In this document: piece after piece, positions 34,941 to 43,511 of the stretch
Layout: each line of letters starts with the position of its first letter
Numbering within the stretch: position 1 is the first letter of the stretch
Source: Planctomycetota bacterium
Lineage (GTDB): Bacteria; Planctomycetota; Uabimicrobiia; Uabimicrobiales; Uabimicrobiaceae
DNA: 64,000 nt
Direction of reading: 5' to 3'
Assembly (NCBI GenBank): GCA_029260735.1
Contig: JAJDCR010000114.1
Span: forward strand, 1-64,000
Notes under the pieces: generated by a model
What the model saw: the letters and a program-made list of their open reading frames with translations, nothing else
What the model was told of the DNA's origin: nothing
Database searches by the model: none
Translations under genes and position numbers: made by a program

Positions 34941-36266
34941 TTAGTACAAAGGTATTGTAAGAGCAAGAGAGATTCGATGAGACTCAAATTCTCGGCCTTT
35001 CAAACCATTTGTATAGGTATATGTTAAACTAAGATTACTTTTTCCAAAAATAGGGTAATCAAAAGAGAGACTTTGAGTAAGACGGGAAAGATCATTATCA
35101 TTACCATCGTCTAACTCTTGAAGATCATAGGAAGATTGAAGGTTAACGCTTAGGCGACTTCCCGGACGATGAGTAACTGTAAGTTGGAAGGTTGTCACTA
35201 TTCGATCTTCATCGTTAACTCCAAACGAAATGCCTCGATTCGCAGAAGCATTCCAAACAGTTCTTGGTCCTAAAAGTCCTGCTGCAGACAAACTAAAAAT
35301 GATAGGAGCACCATCAAAAGCTTCGTCACTTAATCCAACGGTAAGAGTAAGACTATCAATAGAAGCTTGAATCGGAAAATCAGTCTCTGGTAAAAGGGAA
35401 AGTAGATTGATGTTTGTACGAGAAGAAGCATTTCCATCATTCACATTATTGTTGTTGTCGTCAATAACCCCAATACGATTATTAGCACTTACACTAATCA
35501 AATCTCCCAAACCAAAAATATTAGTAAAATCAAATCCTATAGAAATATCACTAATTTCGTCATCACGATTATTGTCTCCATCATCTTCTAAATCACGAAC
35601 AATTGTATAGTTAGCGCTAATAAGTAAGGCAAGGTTCGATAACACAGAGTAGCGGTATCGGATATTTCCCGTATAATCAATTGTCTCAGAAGAATTTTGT
35701 CCATCTATTTCAGAAATGCGATGACTAACATTTAATCCTAAAGTCAGGTCTTCAGTCAAATTGTAGCTGCCAAACAAAGATAGGTTTTGCTGGATACTTT
35801 CAGTAAAAGGCTCCACTTCCAAGCCACTTGATTGGTTAGCCAAAGAATAACTCGCAAAGGTTCCAAGCTGATAGTTTTTACCAACGTGAGTTAAAGAACC
35901 GCTAAGGTTATAAAATAGATTATCATTATCCTGATCTATAAGAAAGTTTTCATAACCAATATTTGAGGATAGCCCATAGTTGAAAAATCTTTTCTGCCGT
36001 TGATGAGACAAAAACAAATTATGGCGAAAGGAAAAATCATCAACGGCTTCTTCTGCTTGCTGGACATTAGAATCATAGCTCGCTGTTTCAGTATAGGCAA
36101 CTTCCACAAAACGGGCAATCTGAGGAAGTTGCCCTAGAATTTGAGGAATAAAGAAAAGGATAGTGATCGTAGTAAAAAATGCTCTCAATAACACTCTTTG
36201 GAGCTCCGAAAAGATTCTTTTCAGCGAGGAAGGAAAAGAAAGAGTAAAGATTTTTATATAAATCAA
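34941..36266 (-). CDS. outer-membrane beta-barrel protein of the EPS locus
   Basis: The 441-residue protein has an N-terminal hydrophobic signal (about 25-46, ending ILGQ) and then many alternating strands (for example FSLSAAGLLG, LSLTYTYTN). It ends with ISLALTIPLY, typical of outer-membrane barrels. Acidic Asp/Asn-rich turns (DDDGDNNRDD and DDNNNNVNDG type) recur between the strands. It is placed next to the Wza-like gene and likely forms or assists the outer-membrane channel. The start at 36266 is TTG without a clear ribosome site, so the true start is open. Confidence 0.75.
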   Translation of the reverse strand: MIYIKIFTLSFPSSLKRIFSELQRVLLRAFFTTITILFFIPQILGQLPQIARFVEVAYTETASYDSNVQQAEEAVDDFSFRHNLFLSHQRQKRFFNYGLSSNIGYENFLIDQDNDNLFYNLSGSLTHVGKNYQLGTFASYSLANQSSGLEVEPFTESIQQNLSLFGSYNLTEDLTLGLNVSHRISEIDGQNSSETIDYTGNIRYRYSVLSNLALLISANYTIVRDLEDDGDNNRDDEISDISIGFDFTNIFGLGDLISVSANNRIGVIDDNNNNVNDGNASSRTNINLLSLLPETDFPIQASIDSLTLTVGLSDEAFDGAPIIFSLSAAGLLGPRTVWNASANRGISFGVNDEDRIVTTFQLTVTHRPGSRLSVNLQSSYDLQELDDGNDNDLSRLTQSLSFDYPIFGKSNLSLTYTYTNGLKGREFESHRISLALTIPLY

Positions 36267-36291
36267 TCTTTACTCTTTCGCATAAAAAACT

Positions 36292-36882
36292 CTAGAACGG
36301 AAGAGGGGGAACATAGATGATATCTCCCGGTTGCAGATAAATATTTTGATTTATATCTTCTCCCGAAAGATAGGTATCCAAGTTAAAACGGTAACGAATT
36401 TCTTTCCCCGGAATACGCCTAACCAAAAAAACATTCGTAGGATCTCCTTGAGGACGAATTCCACCAGCTCGAATCAAAAGCTCGAGCAAGGTTATGTTTT
36501 GGCGTAAAGCGATCACTTGAGGACCAATTTCACCAAAAACATAAACCTCAAAGTTCGGAATCGCTAAGGAAACTTCCACCACAGGGTTACGCAAAAACTT
36601 AACATAGCGAGCCGTTGCTTCATCCTGAATTTGGTTAAGAGTTTTTCCAACCACTTCCACTTCACCAACAAGTAAAAGACGAATTTTTCCATCTGGGCTA
36701 ACGATAGATTGCCCCGATAAATCCTCTTTATCTAAAACTGAGATATTAAGAGTGTCTCCTGCCTTTACCACGTACTCGGGAACAGGAAAGACCTTATAAG
36801 GTATTTCCCCTTCCGTCATATAGCTCTTACAAGAGATAACTCCAAAACAACTCAGAAGGAAAACAAGCCAAAGTTTCCTCAT
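36292..36882 (-). CDS. polysaccharide export lipoprotein (Wza-like, short)
   Basis: The 196-residue protein has lipobox VISC (Cys18), the polysaccharide export (Poly_export) domain (YVVKAGDTLNISVLDKEDLSGQSIVSPDGKIRLLLVGEVEV) and one SLBB domain (FEVYVFGEIGPQVIALRQNITLLELLIRAGG). It ends YLQPGDIIYVPPLPF. It is shorter than E. coli Wza (about 379) and has no C-terminal amphipathic helix, as in many EPS systems where a separate beta-barrel, here the neighbouring gene, spans the outer membrane. It starts four bases after the TPR gene upstream. Confidence 0.93.
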   Translation of the reverse strand: MRKLWLVFLLSCFGVISCKSYMTEGEIPYKVFPVPEYVVKAGDTLNISVLDKEDLSGQSIVSPDGKIRLLLVGEVEVVGKTLNQIQDEATARYVKFLRNPVVEVSLAIPNFEVYVFGEIGPQVIALRQNITLLELLIRAGGIRPQGDPTNVFLVRRIPGKEIRYRFNLDTYLSGEDINQNIYLQPGDIIYVPPLPF

Positions 36883-36885
36883 AAT

Positions 36886-39800
36886 CTATTTTCCTGTTTT
36901 ACTTTTAATTAGTTCTAAAACGCGCTTTACATCTCCCTCTTCAGGAAATTGCCCCCCCAGTTCTAAGGAACGACTTAAAACAGTTCGAGCTTGATCCCAT
37001 TTCTCCAGTTTAGTATAAACTTCACCTAAATGGTACAAAATACTAGGCTGTTTAGGAGAAAGATTATGAGCTAGCTCTAAAATTTTCTGGGCTGCAGCAT
37101 AGTTTTCTGCTTTAAAATAAGCCCATCCTAAGGTATCTGCAATATCCGCCTGATTAGGAAATGCTTGATGAGCTTCTTCTGCAAACTCAATGGCCCACTT
37201 TAAATTGTGTTTGCCAGGGCGTGATAGTAAAAGCCAAGCCAGATTATTGTACGCTTGTATTTTAAAAGGATTTTTTTCCTCTTTGGTAATTTTAATTACC
37301 TTTTTGTACTCGTCAATAGCTTCGTCAATCTTGTTTTGTCCTTGATAACACAAAGCCAAGGATATAATAACATCAGGAAGCTCCGACTCTTTTTCTAAAG
37401 TTTTTAAGAGATACTTTTCAGCTCTTTGATATTCACGTTTTTGCATTAACAAACGTCCTAAACGATTGTAAACAAAAACTTTTGCATTATCTGCTTGGGC
37501 TAAAGATTCTAAAATTTCTTGCGCCTCATTTACCTTGCCTAAACGTAGCAAAATATTTGATTTAACATAAAGCAAGAAAGAGTCATTACCTAGGGCTCGA
37601 GCAGCTTCTTCACATTGAAAGAGAGCATCTTGGGACTGTCCTAACTGATTTAGAATTAAAACTCCCAAAAGAGAAGTGATATTAGCATTTTCCTTTTCAC
37701 AAAAGTCTAGTAAATCAACCATACTACTCTTTAGTTCATCCAACTCATTTGGTATCGAATCTATTTCTTTTCGAGCATCAGAGAATTGATCTCGATTAAT
37801 ATAGACGGCACTTTTTACAAGGTGGGCTAACCAAAAAACAGGTTTATTTTTCTCTTCCAAGAAAATAGGCTCAACTGCATCAAGAGCTTTTTGTTGGTAA
37901 TCACCAGTGGCCAAGACAACTCCTTGGAAAATTCGAGAGAGGACATCTCCAGGGCGATCACTCAAATGTTTATCGAGAGCAGCGACAGCTTCCGCCCAGT
38001 TACGATCAAGGTAGTGACTAATTGCAATAGGCAAGAAAATAGGAGTATTAGGAGCCAATTCGCCTACTCCACTTAAAATATCCCTGGCTTGTTTAGATTT
38101 ACCTAAACGGTTATAAATATCACTCATCAAAGCTAGAATACCAGCTTTTTTCTCTGACTCTGGAACCTTTTGTAAGGTGTCCAAGGATTGTCTGTATTTT
38201 TTCTGAGCAAAGTAGATTCGAGCTTTCATTTCTAAAAAAGAAGTTTCTTTCGAATCTAAGTGGCCTCCTCGCTCAAGAGTACTCCAAGCATCATCAGGCT
38301 TCCCCATCCTCAGGTATAAATTGGTTAAAGCAAAACATACTTGAGGATTATCAGGAAGGGCTTTGAAAATCTTTTCATACTCTTCAGCCGCGAGTCCAGG
38401 AGCTCTTTGTTGCAAACGAATTTCTGCTAGAAGAATTGTTGCTTGAACAGAGTTTTCTGCCAAATCTAGAGTGAGATTGGTATTCTCTAAAGCATTGGCT
38501 ATATCTCCTTTGGCTAAATAGTTACGCGCTAATAAAAAAGTTAAGTAAGGATCAGGTTTCGCTTGTTCTTCGAGATTTTTTGCGAGATTAACTTCCGCCA
38601 ATTTAACTTTTTCTTCTTCTCGTAATCTTTTTAGACTTGAGATAGCCTCTTCATAGCGTTTTTGCCCCATATCGACCAACACTTTTCCTAGTTTTCCCCC
38701 TATTGAGTCAGGATCTAACTGAGTAATTTGGTCAAAAACGGCTTTAGATTCATCGCTATCTCCCTTTTCAGCTAAAATTCTAGCTTTCAACCGGAGAAAA
38801 CGAGTACGTTGCTCTTGAGTAGCTGTCTCTGGTAAATCTTCTAAAACTTGATTGCAATTCTCCTCTGCTCGATCTAATTGTCGTTCATTGAGAAGAAGTT
38901 CTGTCAGTAAAGTGCGTGCTTCTATAAACTTGGGAGAGCGCTTAAGAGCTTCTCTTAGCTCAGAAATAGCTAATTGATTTTGACGCGTAGATGTATAAGC
39001 TAAGGCTAAGCGATAGAATAAGTCAGGAAAGGGTAAGTTACTCTTCTTCGCCCACTCAAATTCTTTTATTGCATCCTCATAGTTTCTTCTGGCAAGTTGC
39101 CCAATTCCATTAATATAAACAAGAACAGGATTTCGAGCTACCCGACTAGAAACGTCTTTCAGCCCTTCTTCTGCGACAGCAACAGCTGATCTCGTTCTTC
39201 CACTCAACAAGTAGGCAAGGGATAAATTAGGTGCCACAACGGGCAAAGTACTGGGAAATTTTTCATAAAAAGTAACAGGATATCCATTATAAGCAATCAC
39301 TCGATTTAAAACTAAGCGAGTAGGATACTCATATTCTCCATCCACCACTGTCCAATCTTTCCCTTTTTCACCGACTTTAACCTTAGCTTTATCTGATAAT
39401 TCGATGCCTTGATCCAAAAACCCTTTTCTTATTTCATCGGTAAGAAGACCATTATCTAAAACTTTTTGATGTTTCCCATCTAAACTAACAAGGCCTCCTT
39501 GAATGGCTACAAAGGTTTTACGTTTTTTATTATCGAGAATCTTCCATTCCTTCAATTGCCATATCTGGAGCTCTTTTTTATCATCAAACTCTCTTTGCAC
39601 TTCGACAACAATATCGTCAGAAAAAACATTTTTATCAAAAACGTTAATGTAATGACCTTCGTTCTTTTTATCCAAAGTGATAGAATAGACATCGTTGCCT
39701 GTTCTTACTTCCCACTTTTTTCCTTTATCAACAACATCAACTGAAGCCGTGCGCAAAACGTTTTCGCCATTTCCGATAAAAAGTCTCCGTAGACTTTCTG

Positions 39801-40635
39801 AAATTTTTCCTTTATCTAGTGTTTCTTGATGTACTTTAGTAGTGCTAAATATTTTTCTTTTACTTTCCTCAAACAGCTTAGTTAACTGAGGAGAGAGTTT
39901 TCCTTGATCTAAGCTCTGCGCTTTTTTTTGATCCACCTCAAAAAGTTTACGACGATAAAGAGCCAAAAACTCTTCAGATGCTTTAGCATTTTCGTTTTTA
40001 ACCATGTAAAAACGACCCAATTGTAAACGTGCTTCAAAATTAGCAGGATTTTCTTGCAAATACTCGGAAAGTGACTTCAAAGCTTTTTCCTCGCGTTCGC
40101 TCCCCCAGTAAAGTTGAGAAATACGCGTATAAGACCTACCATCATAAGGATCTACCTGAGTTGCTTTCGAAAAAAGATCTTCTGCTTGGGCCTCTTGTCT
40201 CATTTGGACTAAAATTTGTGCTTTTTGAATCATCATGTCCAGGTCATCAGCCTTTTCCTTCAGAAAAGAATCACAAACTCCGAGAGCATCCTGATATTTT
40301 CTTTGAGCAATATAGAGCTGAGTTAAAGGAAAATAAGAGTCTGAGAACTTTGGGGAATTCTTCACCAAATATTTCAGCTCTTTTATTGCGTTTTCTAAGT
40401 CGCGATTTCCTTGGTAGGCCAAAGCCAACTGATATCTAATATCTTCGACACTGGGATCAATTTCAAGAGCCTTTTTGTACTCTCTGATAGCATCAACAAA
40501 CTTTTGCTTTTGAAAATAAATTCTTCCTGTTTGATAATGCCTATTCAGTCTTTTAATTGGACGCATATAGTTAATGCCAAAACCAATTGCTGCCAGCATT
40601 AACAAAGCTACAACAGCTATACCAATTTTCTTCAT
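36886..40635 (-). CDS. giant TPR protein of the EPS locus with an inserted domain (PrsT-like)
   Basis: The 1249-residue protein has one N-terminal membrane segment (about 5-24) and then tetratricopeptide repeats almost throughout. This resembles the long TPR protein of exosortase-linked EPS loci. Residues about 232-460 are not TPR. They hold three related segments starting with LDxGxLSxxLxxxF (at about 241, 272 and 392), each followed by strands in the last two (GKxWxV...Y.I). The paralogue at 43512-46493 lacks this insert, and the flanking repeats match on both sides. The protein would face the periplasm. It is probably a scaffold for the export machinery; that is inference. Confidence 0.88.
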   Translation of the reverse strand: MKKIGIAVVALLMLAAIGFGINYMRPIKRLNRHYQTGRIYFQKQKFVDAIREYKKALEIDPSVEDIRYQLALAYQGNRDLENAIKELKYLVKNSPKFSDSYFPLTQLYIAQRKYQDALGVCDSFLKEKADDLDMMIQKAQILVQMRQEAQAEDLFSKATQVDPYDGRSYTRISQLYWGSEREEKALKSLSEYLQENPANFEARLQLGRFYMVKNENAKASEEFLALYRRKLFEVDQKKAQSLDQGKLSPQLTKLFEESKRKIFSTTKVHQETLDKGKISESLRRLFIGNGENVLRTASVDVVDKGKKWEVRTGNDVYSITLDKKNEGHYINVFDKNVFSDDIVVEVQREFDDKKELQIWQLKEWKILDNKKRKTFVAIQGGLVSLDGKHQKVLDNGLLTDEIRKGFLDQGIELSDKAKVKVGEKGKDWTVVDGEYEYPTRLVLNRVIAYNGYPVTFYEKFPSTLPVVAPNLSLAYLLSGRTRSAVAVAEEGLKDVSSRVARNPVLVYINGIGQLARRNYEDAIKEFEWAKKSNLPFPDLFYRLALAYTSTRQNQLAISELREALKRSPKFIEARTLLTELLLNERQLDRAEENCNQVLEDLPETATQEQRTRFLRLKARILAEKGDSDESKAVFDQITQLDPDSIGGKLGKVLVDMGQKRYEEAISSLKRLREEEKVKLAEVNLAKNLEEQAKPDPYLTFLLARNYLAKGDIANALENTNLTLDLAENSVQATILLAEIRLQQRAPGLAAEEYEKIFKALPDNPQVCFALTNLYLRMGKPDDAWSTLERGGHLDSKETSFLEMKARIYFAQKKYRQSLDTLQKVPESEKKAGILALMSDIYNRLGKSKQARDILSGVGELAPNTPIFLPIAISHYLDRNWAEAVAALDKHLSDRPGDVLSRIFQGVVLATGDYQQKALDAVEPIFLEEKNKPVFWLAHLVKSAVYINRDQFSDARKEIDSIPNELDELKSSMVDLLDFCEKENANITSLLGVLILNQLGQSQDALFQCEEAARALGNDSFLLYVKSNILLRLGKVNEAQEILESLAQADNAKVFVYNRLGRLLMQKREYQRAEKYLLKTLEKESELPDVIISLALCYQGQNKIDEAIDEYKKVIKITKEEKNPFKIQAYNNLAWLLLSRPGKHNLKWAIEFAEEAHQAFPNQADIADTLGWAYFKAENYAAAQKILELAHNLSPKQPSILYHLGEVYTKLEKWDQARTVLSRSLELGGQFPEEGDVKRVLELIKSKTGK

Positions 40636-40717
40636 AAAAAAAATACCTCTTAAATATACAAACCTATTAGTAAAAATCCTGATAACACTGCATTCAGCCT
40701 TAGGATTTTAACATACA

Positions 40718-43477
40718 TTAATCCATACAAACGGAGTCTACTCCGTTAAAAACATAGGTAGAAACTTTACTTTTATCTAGTTGATTAAGAGCTTTTTCTA
40801 AAACCTTAGGAGAAGTTCGGTGAGCTCTTACAACAAAAACAATTTGATCGATCAAAGAAGCTAGTAGAGAAGGTTCATTCGAAGACAAAATGGGCATTGT
40901 ATCAAAAAGAATCAAATGATCAGGGTAAGTATCACTTATTTCATCAACTAAATTTACCATAGCATCAGACGATAAAAGCTCAGCAGAATTTAAATAAGTT
41001 TCCCCGGCTGGTAAAATCATTAGCCGATCTAATTGAGTCTTTAAAATTGCTTCCTCGAGTTTTATTTCGCCAGCCAAAATATTAGCTAGACCAATCTCAT
41101 ACCTTTTCCCTCCATAATCCATCGGACTATCTAAATTACAGTCGATCCAAATAGCCTTTTCCTTAATTCCTGTGGCAATCGCCCCTGCAACATTAAAAGA
41201 AGTGGTTGTTTTTCCCTCTTGAGCCAAAGCACTTGTAAACATAACTTTACGTTTACGGTTTTCTTCTGCCTGATGTTTAGGGAAAATTTGAAACCTCAAT
41301 TTTCGGTAAATGTTAGTGACAGGAGAATTGTTAGAAAAAAATGCGGTTAAATTTTCTGTGGGAACAATTTCAACTTGAGGAGAAGGAATCATTGAGTCAA
41401 AAGGCATACCAGCATCCCAACGACCGGCTGCTTGAGGCATTGCAAAAGCTCCAAAAGGCATCTCTTGTGCTTTTGTAATATTTTTCAAATCACCTCCAGG
41501 TATCTTTTTGAAGCGATCCTGGGAAAAGGGGTCTTGCCGTCTTCCTTTAGACTCCAGAAGCAAAGGATCATCAATATTATCAGCCAGGGGAAGTTCTTTA
41601 ATTTCTTTGCGAGGAGATAAGTTCCCTGCTGAAAGAAGAGCAGGATCACGTCCGGGAAGAGCAGGGGGTTGATAGATCGGATGAACGGGAACTGACTTCA
41701 TATCGGCAAGAGCTACTTTAAAGCGAGGTACAGGAATAAGTAAAGTGCCATCCACAATCAACTGCATAGTCGGCATATCATCCAAGCGAGGAAAAACAAA
41801 ATGGCGTAAAATAGCTATGGCTACCCCCAAGATTCCTCCAAATACGGTACCGGCAAGGAAGAAAATTTTATAAAGAATTTCAAATTTGGCAACAGGCAAG
41901 TAAGCTTGGTCTAAAAGAATAAGCTCCACATCTTGAAATTTATCTCCAATATCTTCTTTTATAGAAGCCTCATTAACTCGTGCAGAAAGAACTTCATAAA
42001 CTTTGCTTATCTCATCATACTCTCTTTCCATTTTACTCAAAAGTTGTTGAATTTTAGGAGTGTTATTAATTCTTTCTTGGTACTTGGCAAGCTCTTTTCG
42101 ATTATGCCTTCGTTCTGCTCGAAGTGAGTTTGTTCGTAGATGCAATTTATACTGATCTTTTGCCTTTTTTTCTAAATCAGGAAGAGTTCTCAAAATAACT
42201 CCCACATTTTCAAAAGCTTTTTCTTCCAAAGATCGTACTTTTTCGGTCAACTCATCAAGGTCTTTCTCTAACTCGGGAGTTACCTCTCCTAAGTCAATGC
42301 TGGATATTTTATTCTGAAGTAAAAGATATTTTTCATAGTCGTTACTAAGCCCAGCCAAGCTATCTATCAATTTCTTTATTCTCTTGCGAACCTCTTCATT
42401 ATAAACATAAACCTCCTTGCTTTGACCTCCTTCACTAATCTTCCCCCCAGGCAGTTTTACGATTTGTTCACTTACAAAATCAATTTCTTGATCCAGACGA
42501 GCGATAGTAGGATGGAGCTCTGTAAATTCAAAAAGAGCTCTTTTTTTAGTTTCTTCTAAGCCTTTAAGACGTTCTTCTAATTTCAAACGTTCCTCTAAAA
42601 GACGCTCTTCCTCGCTCTTCGCTCTTTCTGGATTATACTCAAACTGCTTTTCTCCTTTAGTAGCTTCTTTTTCCTCATTTTCCTCTTTTTCTTCTTCCAG
42701 AGAAACTACCTTTTTTAAGTTATAGTTTTTATTCAAATCTTCCAAAGCAAGAGTTAGTAAATTTTTGTACTCATTTCCTCCAATGTTTTCTGTATTCTCA
42801 GCCTCACTTAAAAAGCGAGAATTAGTTTCCAAAAGGCGTAAAAATGTACTCTTGGCAACAACATTGTTTTCTAATTGCTCAGGAAGTTCTCCATTGTGTT
42901 CATTGCGAAATTCTTTCATCTTTTTGTCTAGACGCTCAAGTTCTTTTTTCTTAATTTGCAGTTGCTGGCGTAAAAATTGAGTCCGAACATAAAGTTGCTG
43001 TTGCATTTTGTAGTGCAAGTCAACAAAAAGAGAGGCTAACTCATCCGTTACTTTTCTTACTTTCTCAGGATCTTCTCCTTTATAAGAGACTTGAAATCCG
43101 GTAGCTCCTGTAAAAACATTTACTTTAATCGATTTTTTAACCTTGTCTAAGGTGTACTCCAAGGGATAGCGCTCTCGCCAGTCTCGATAAAGATCAAAAT
43201 CTTTTACAATTTTTGTTAAACTCGTCCGACTCAAAACCTGATTTTTAATAACATTAATACGATTAATTGTCTCTGTCTGAAGAGCTTTCTGTCGATTTTG
43301 AACACCTTCTTCTACGTTGTACCTTACAACAATTAATGTATCTGAAGTATATTTTTTGGGCAAGTAAGGTGTGATCACATAAAAAATGGGCGTAAAAATT
43401 AAAGCCAATAAGATAATAATCCACCAATTGCGTTTTAGTAAAACTAAAACTAATTGAACGCTCCATTGTTGCTCCAA
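40718..43477 (-). CDS. Wzc-like polysaccharide co-polymerase with ATPase/kinase domain
   Basis: This inner-membrane protein of 919 residues controls chain length and export. The Wzz domain has two membrane segments (about 15-33 and about 540-560) around a long coiled-coil periplasmic part rich in Glu and Lys. A proline-rich linker leads to the cytosolic BY-kinase-like domain. Walker A is AQEGKTTTS at 751-759, Walker A' WIDCNLDSP near 777, and Walker B LILFDTMP near 855. The usual cluster of C-terminal tyrosines is missing (it ends VFNGVDSVCMD). Start TTG 43477 has GAGGGG eight bases upstream. It lies between the two TPR paralogues. Confidence 0.92.
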   Translation of the reverse strand: MEQQWSVQLVLVLLKRNWWIIILLALIFTPIFYVITPYLPKKYTSDTLIVVRYNVEEGVQNRQKALQTETINRINVIKNQVLSRTSLTKIVKDFDLYRDWRERYPLEYTLDKVKKSIKVNVFTGATGFQVSYKGEDPEKVRKVTDELASLFVDLHYKMQQQLYVRTQFLRQQLQIKKKELERLDKKMKEFRNEHNGELPEQLENNVVAKSTFLRLLETNSRFLSEAENTENIGGNEYKNLLTLALEDLNKNYNLKKVVSLEEEKEENEEKEATKGEKQFEYNPERAKSEEERLLEERLKLEERLKGLEETKKRALFEFTELHPTIARLDQEIDFVSEQIVKLPGGKISEGGQSKEVYVYNEEVRKRIKKLIDSLAGLSNDYEKYLLLQNKISSIDLGEVTPELEKDLDELTEKVRSLEEKAFENVGVILRTLPDLEKKAKDQYKLHLRTNSLRAERRHNRKELAKYQERINNTPKIQQLLSKMEREYDEISKVYEVLSARVNEASIKEDIGDKFQDVELILLDQAYLPVAKFEILYKIFFLAGTVFGGILGVAIAILRHFVFPRLDDMPTMQLIVDGTLLIPVPRFKVALADMKSVPVHPIYQPPALPGRDPALLSAGNLSPRKEIKELPLADNIDDPLLLESKGRRQDPFSQDRFKKIPGGDLKNITKAQEMPFGAFAMPQAAGRWDAGMPFDSMIPSPQVEIVPTENLTAFFSNNSPVTNIYRKLRFQIFPKHQAEENRKRKVMFTSALAQEGKTTTSFNVAGAIATGIKEKAIWIDCNLDSPMDYGGKRYEIGLANILAGEIKLEEAILKTQLDRLMILPAGETYLNSAELLSSDAMVNLVDEISDTYPDHLILFDTMPILSSNEPSLLASLIDQIVFVVRAHRTSPKVLEKALNQLDKSKVSTYVFNGVDSVCMD

Positions 43478-43511
43478 AATTTATCCCCTCTGTAAATAGA
43501 ATATAAGAAAA

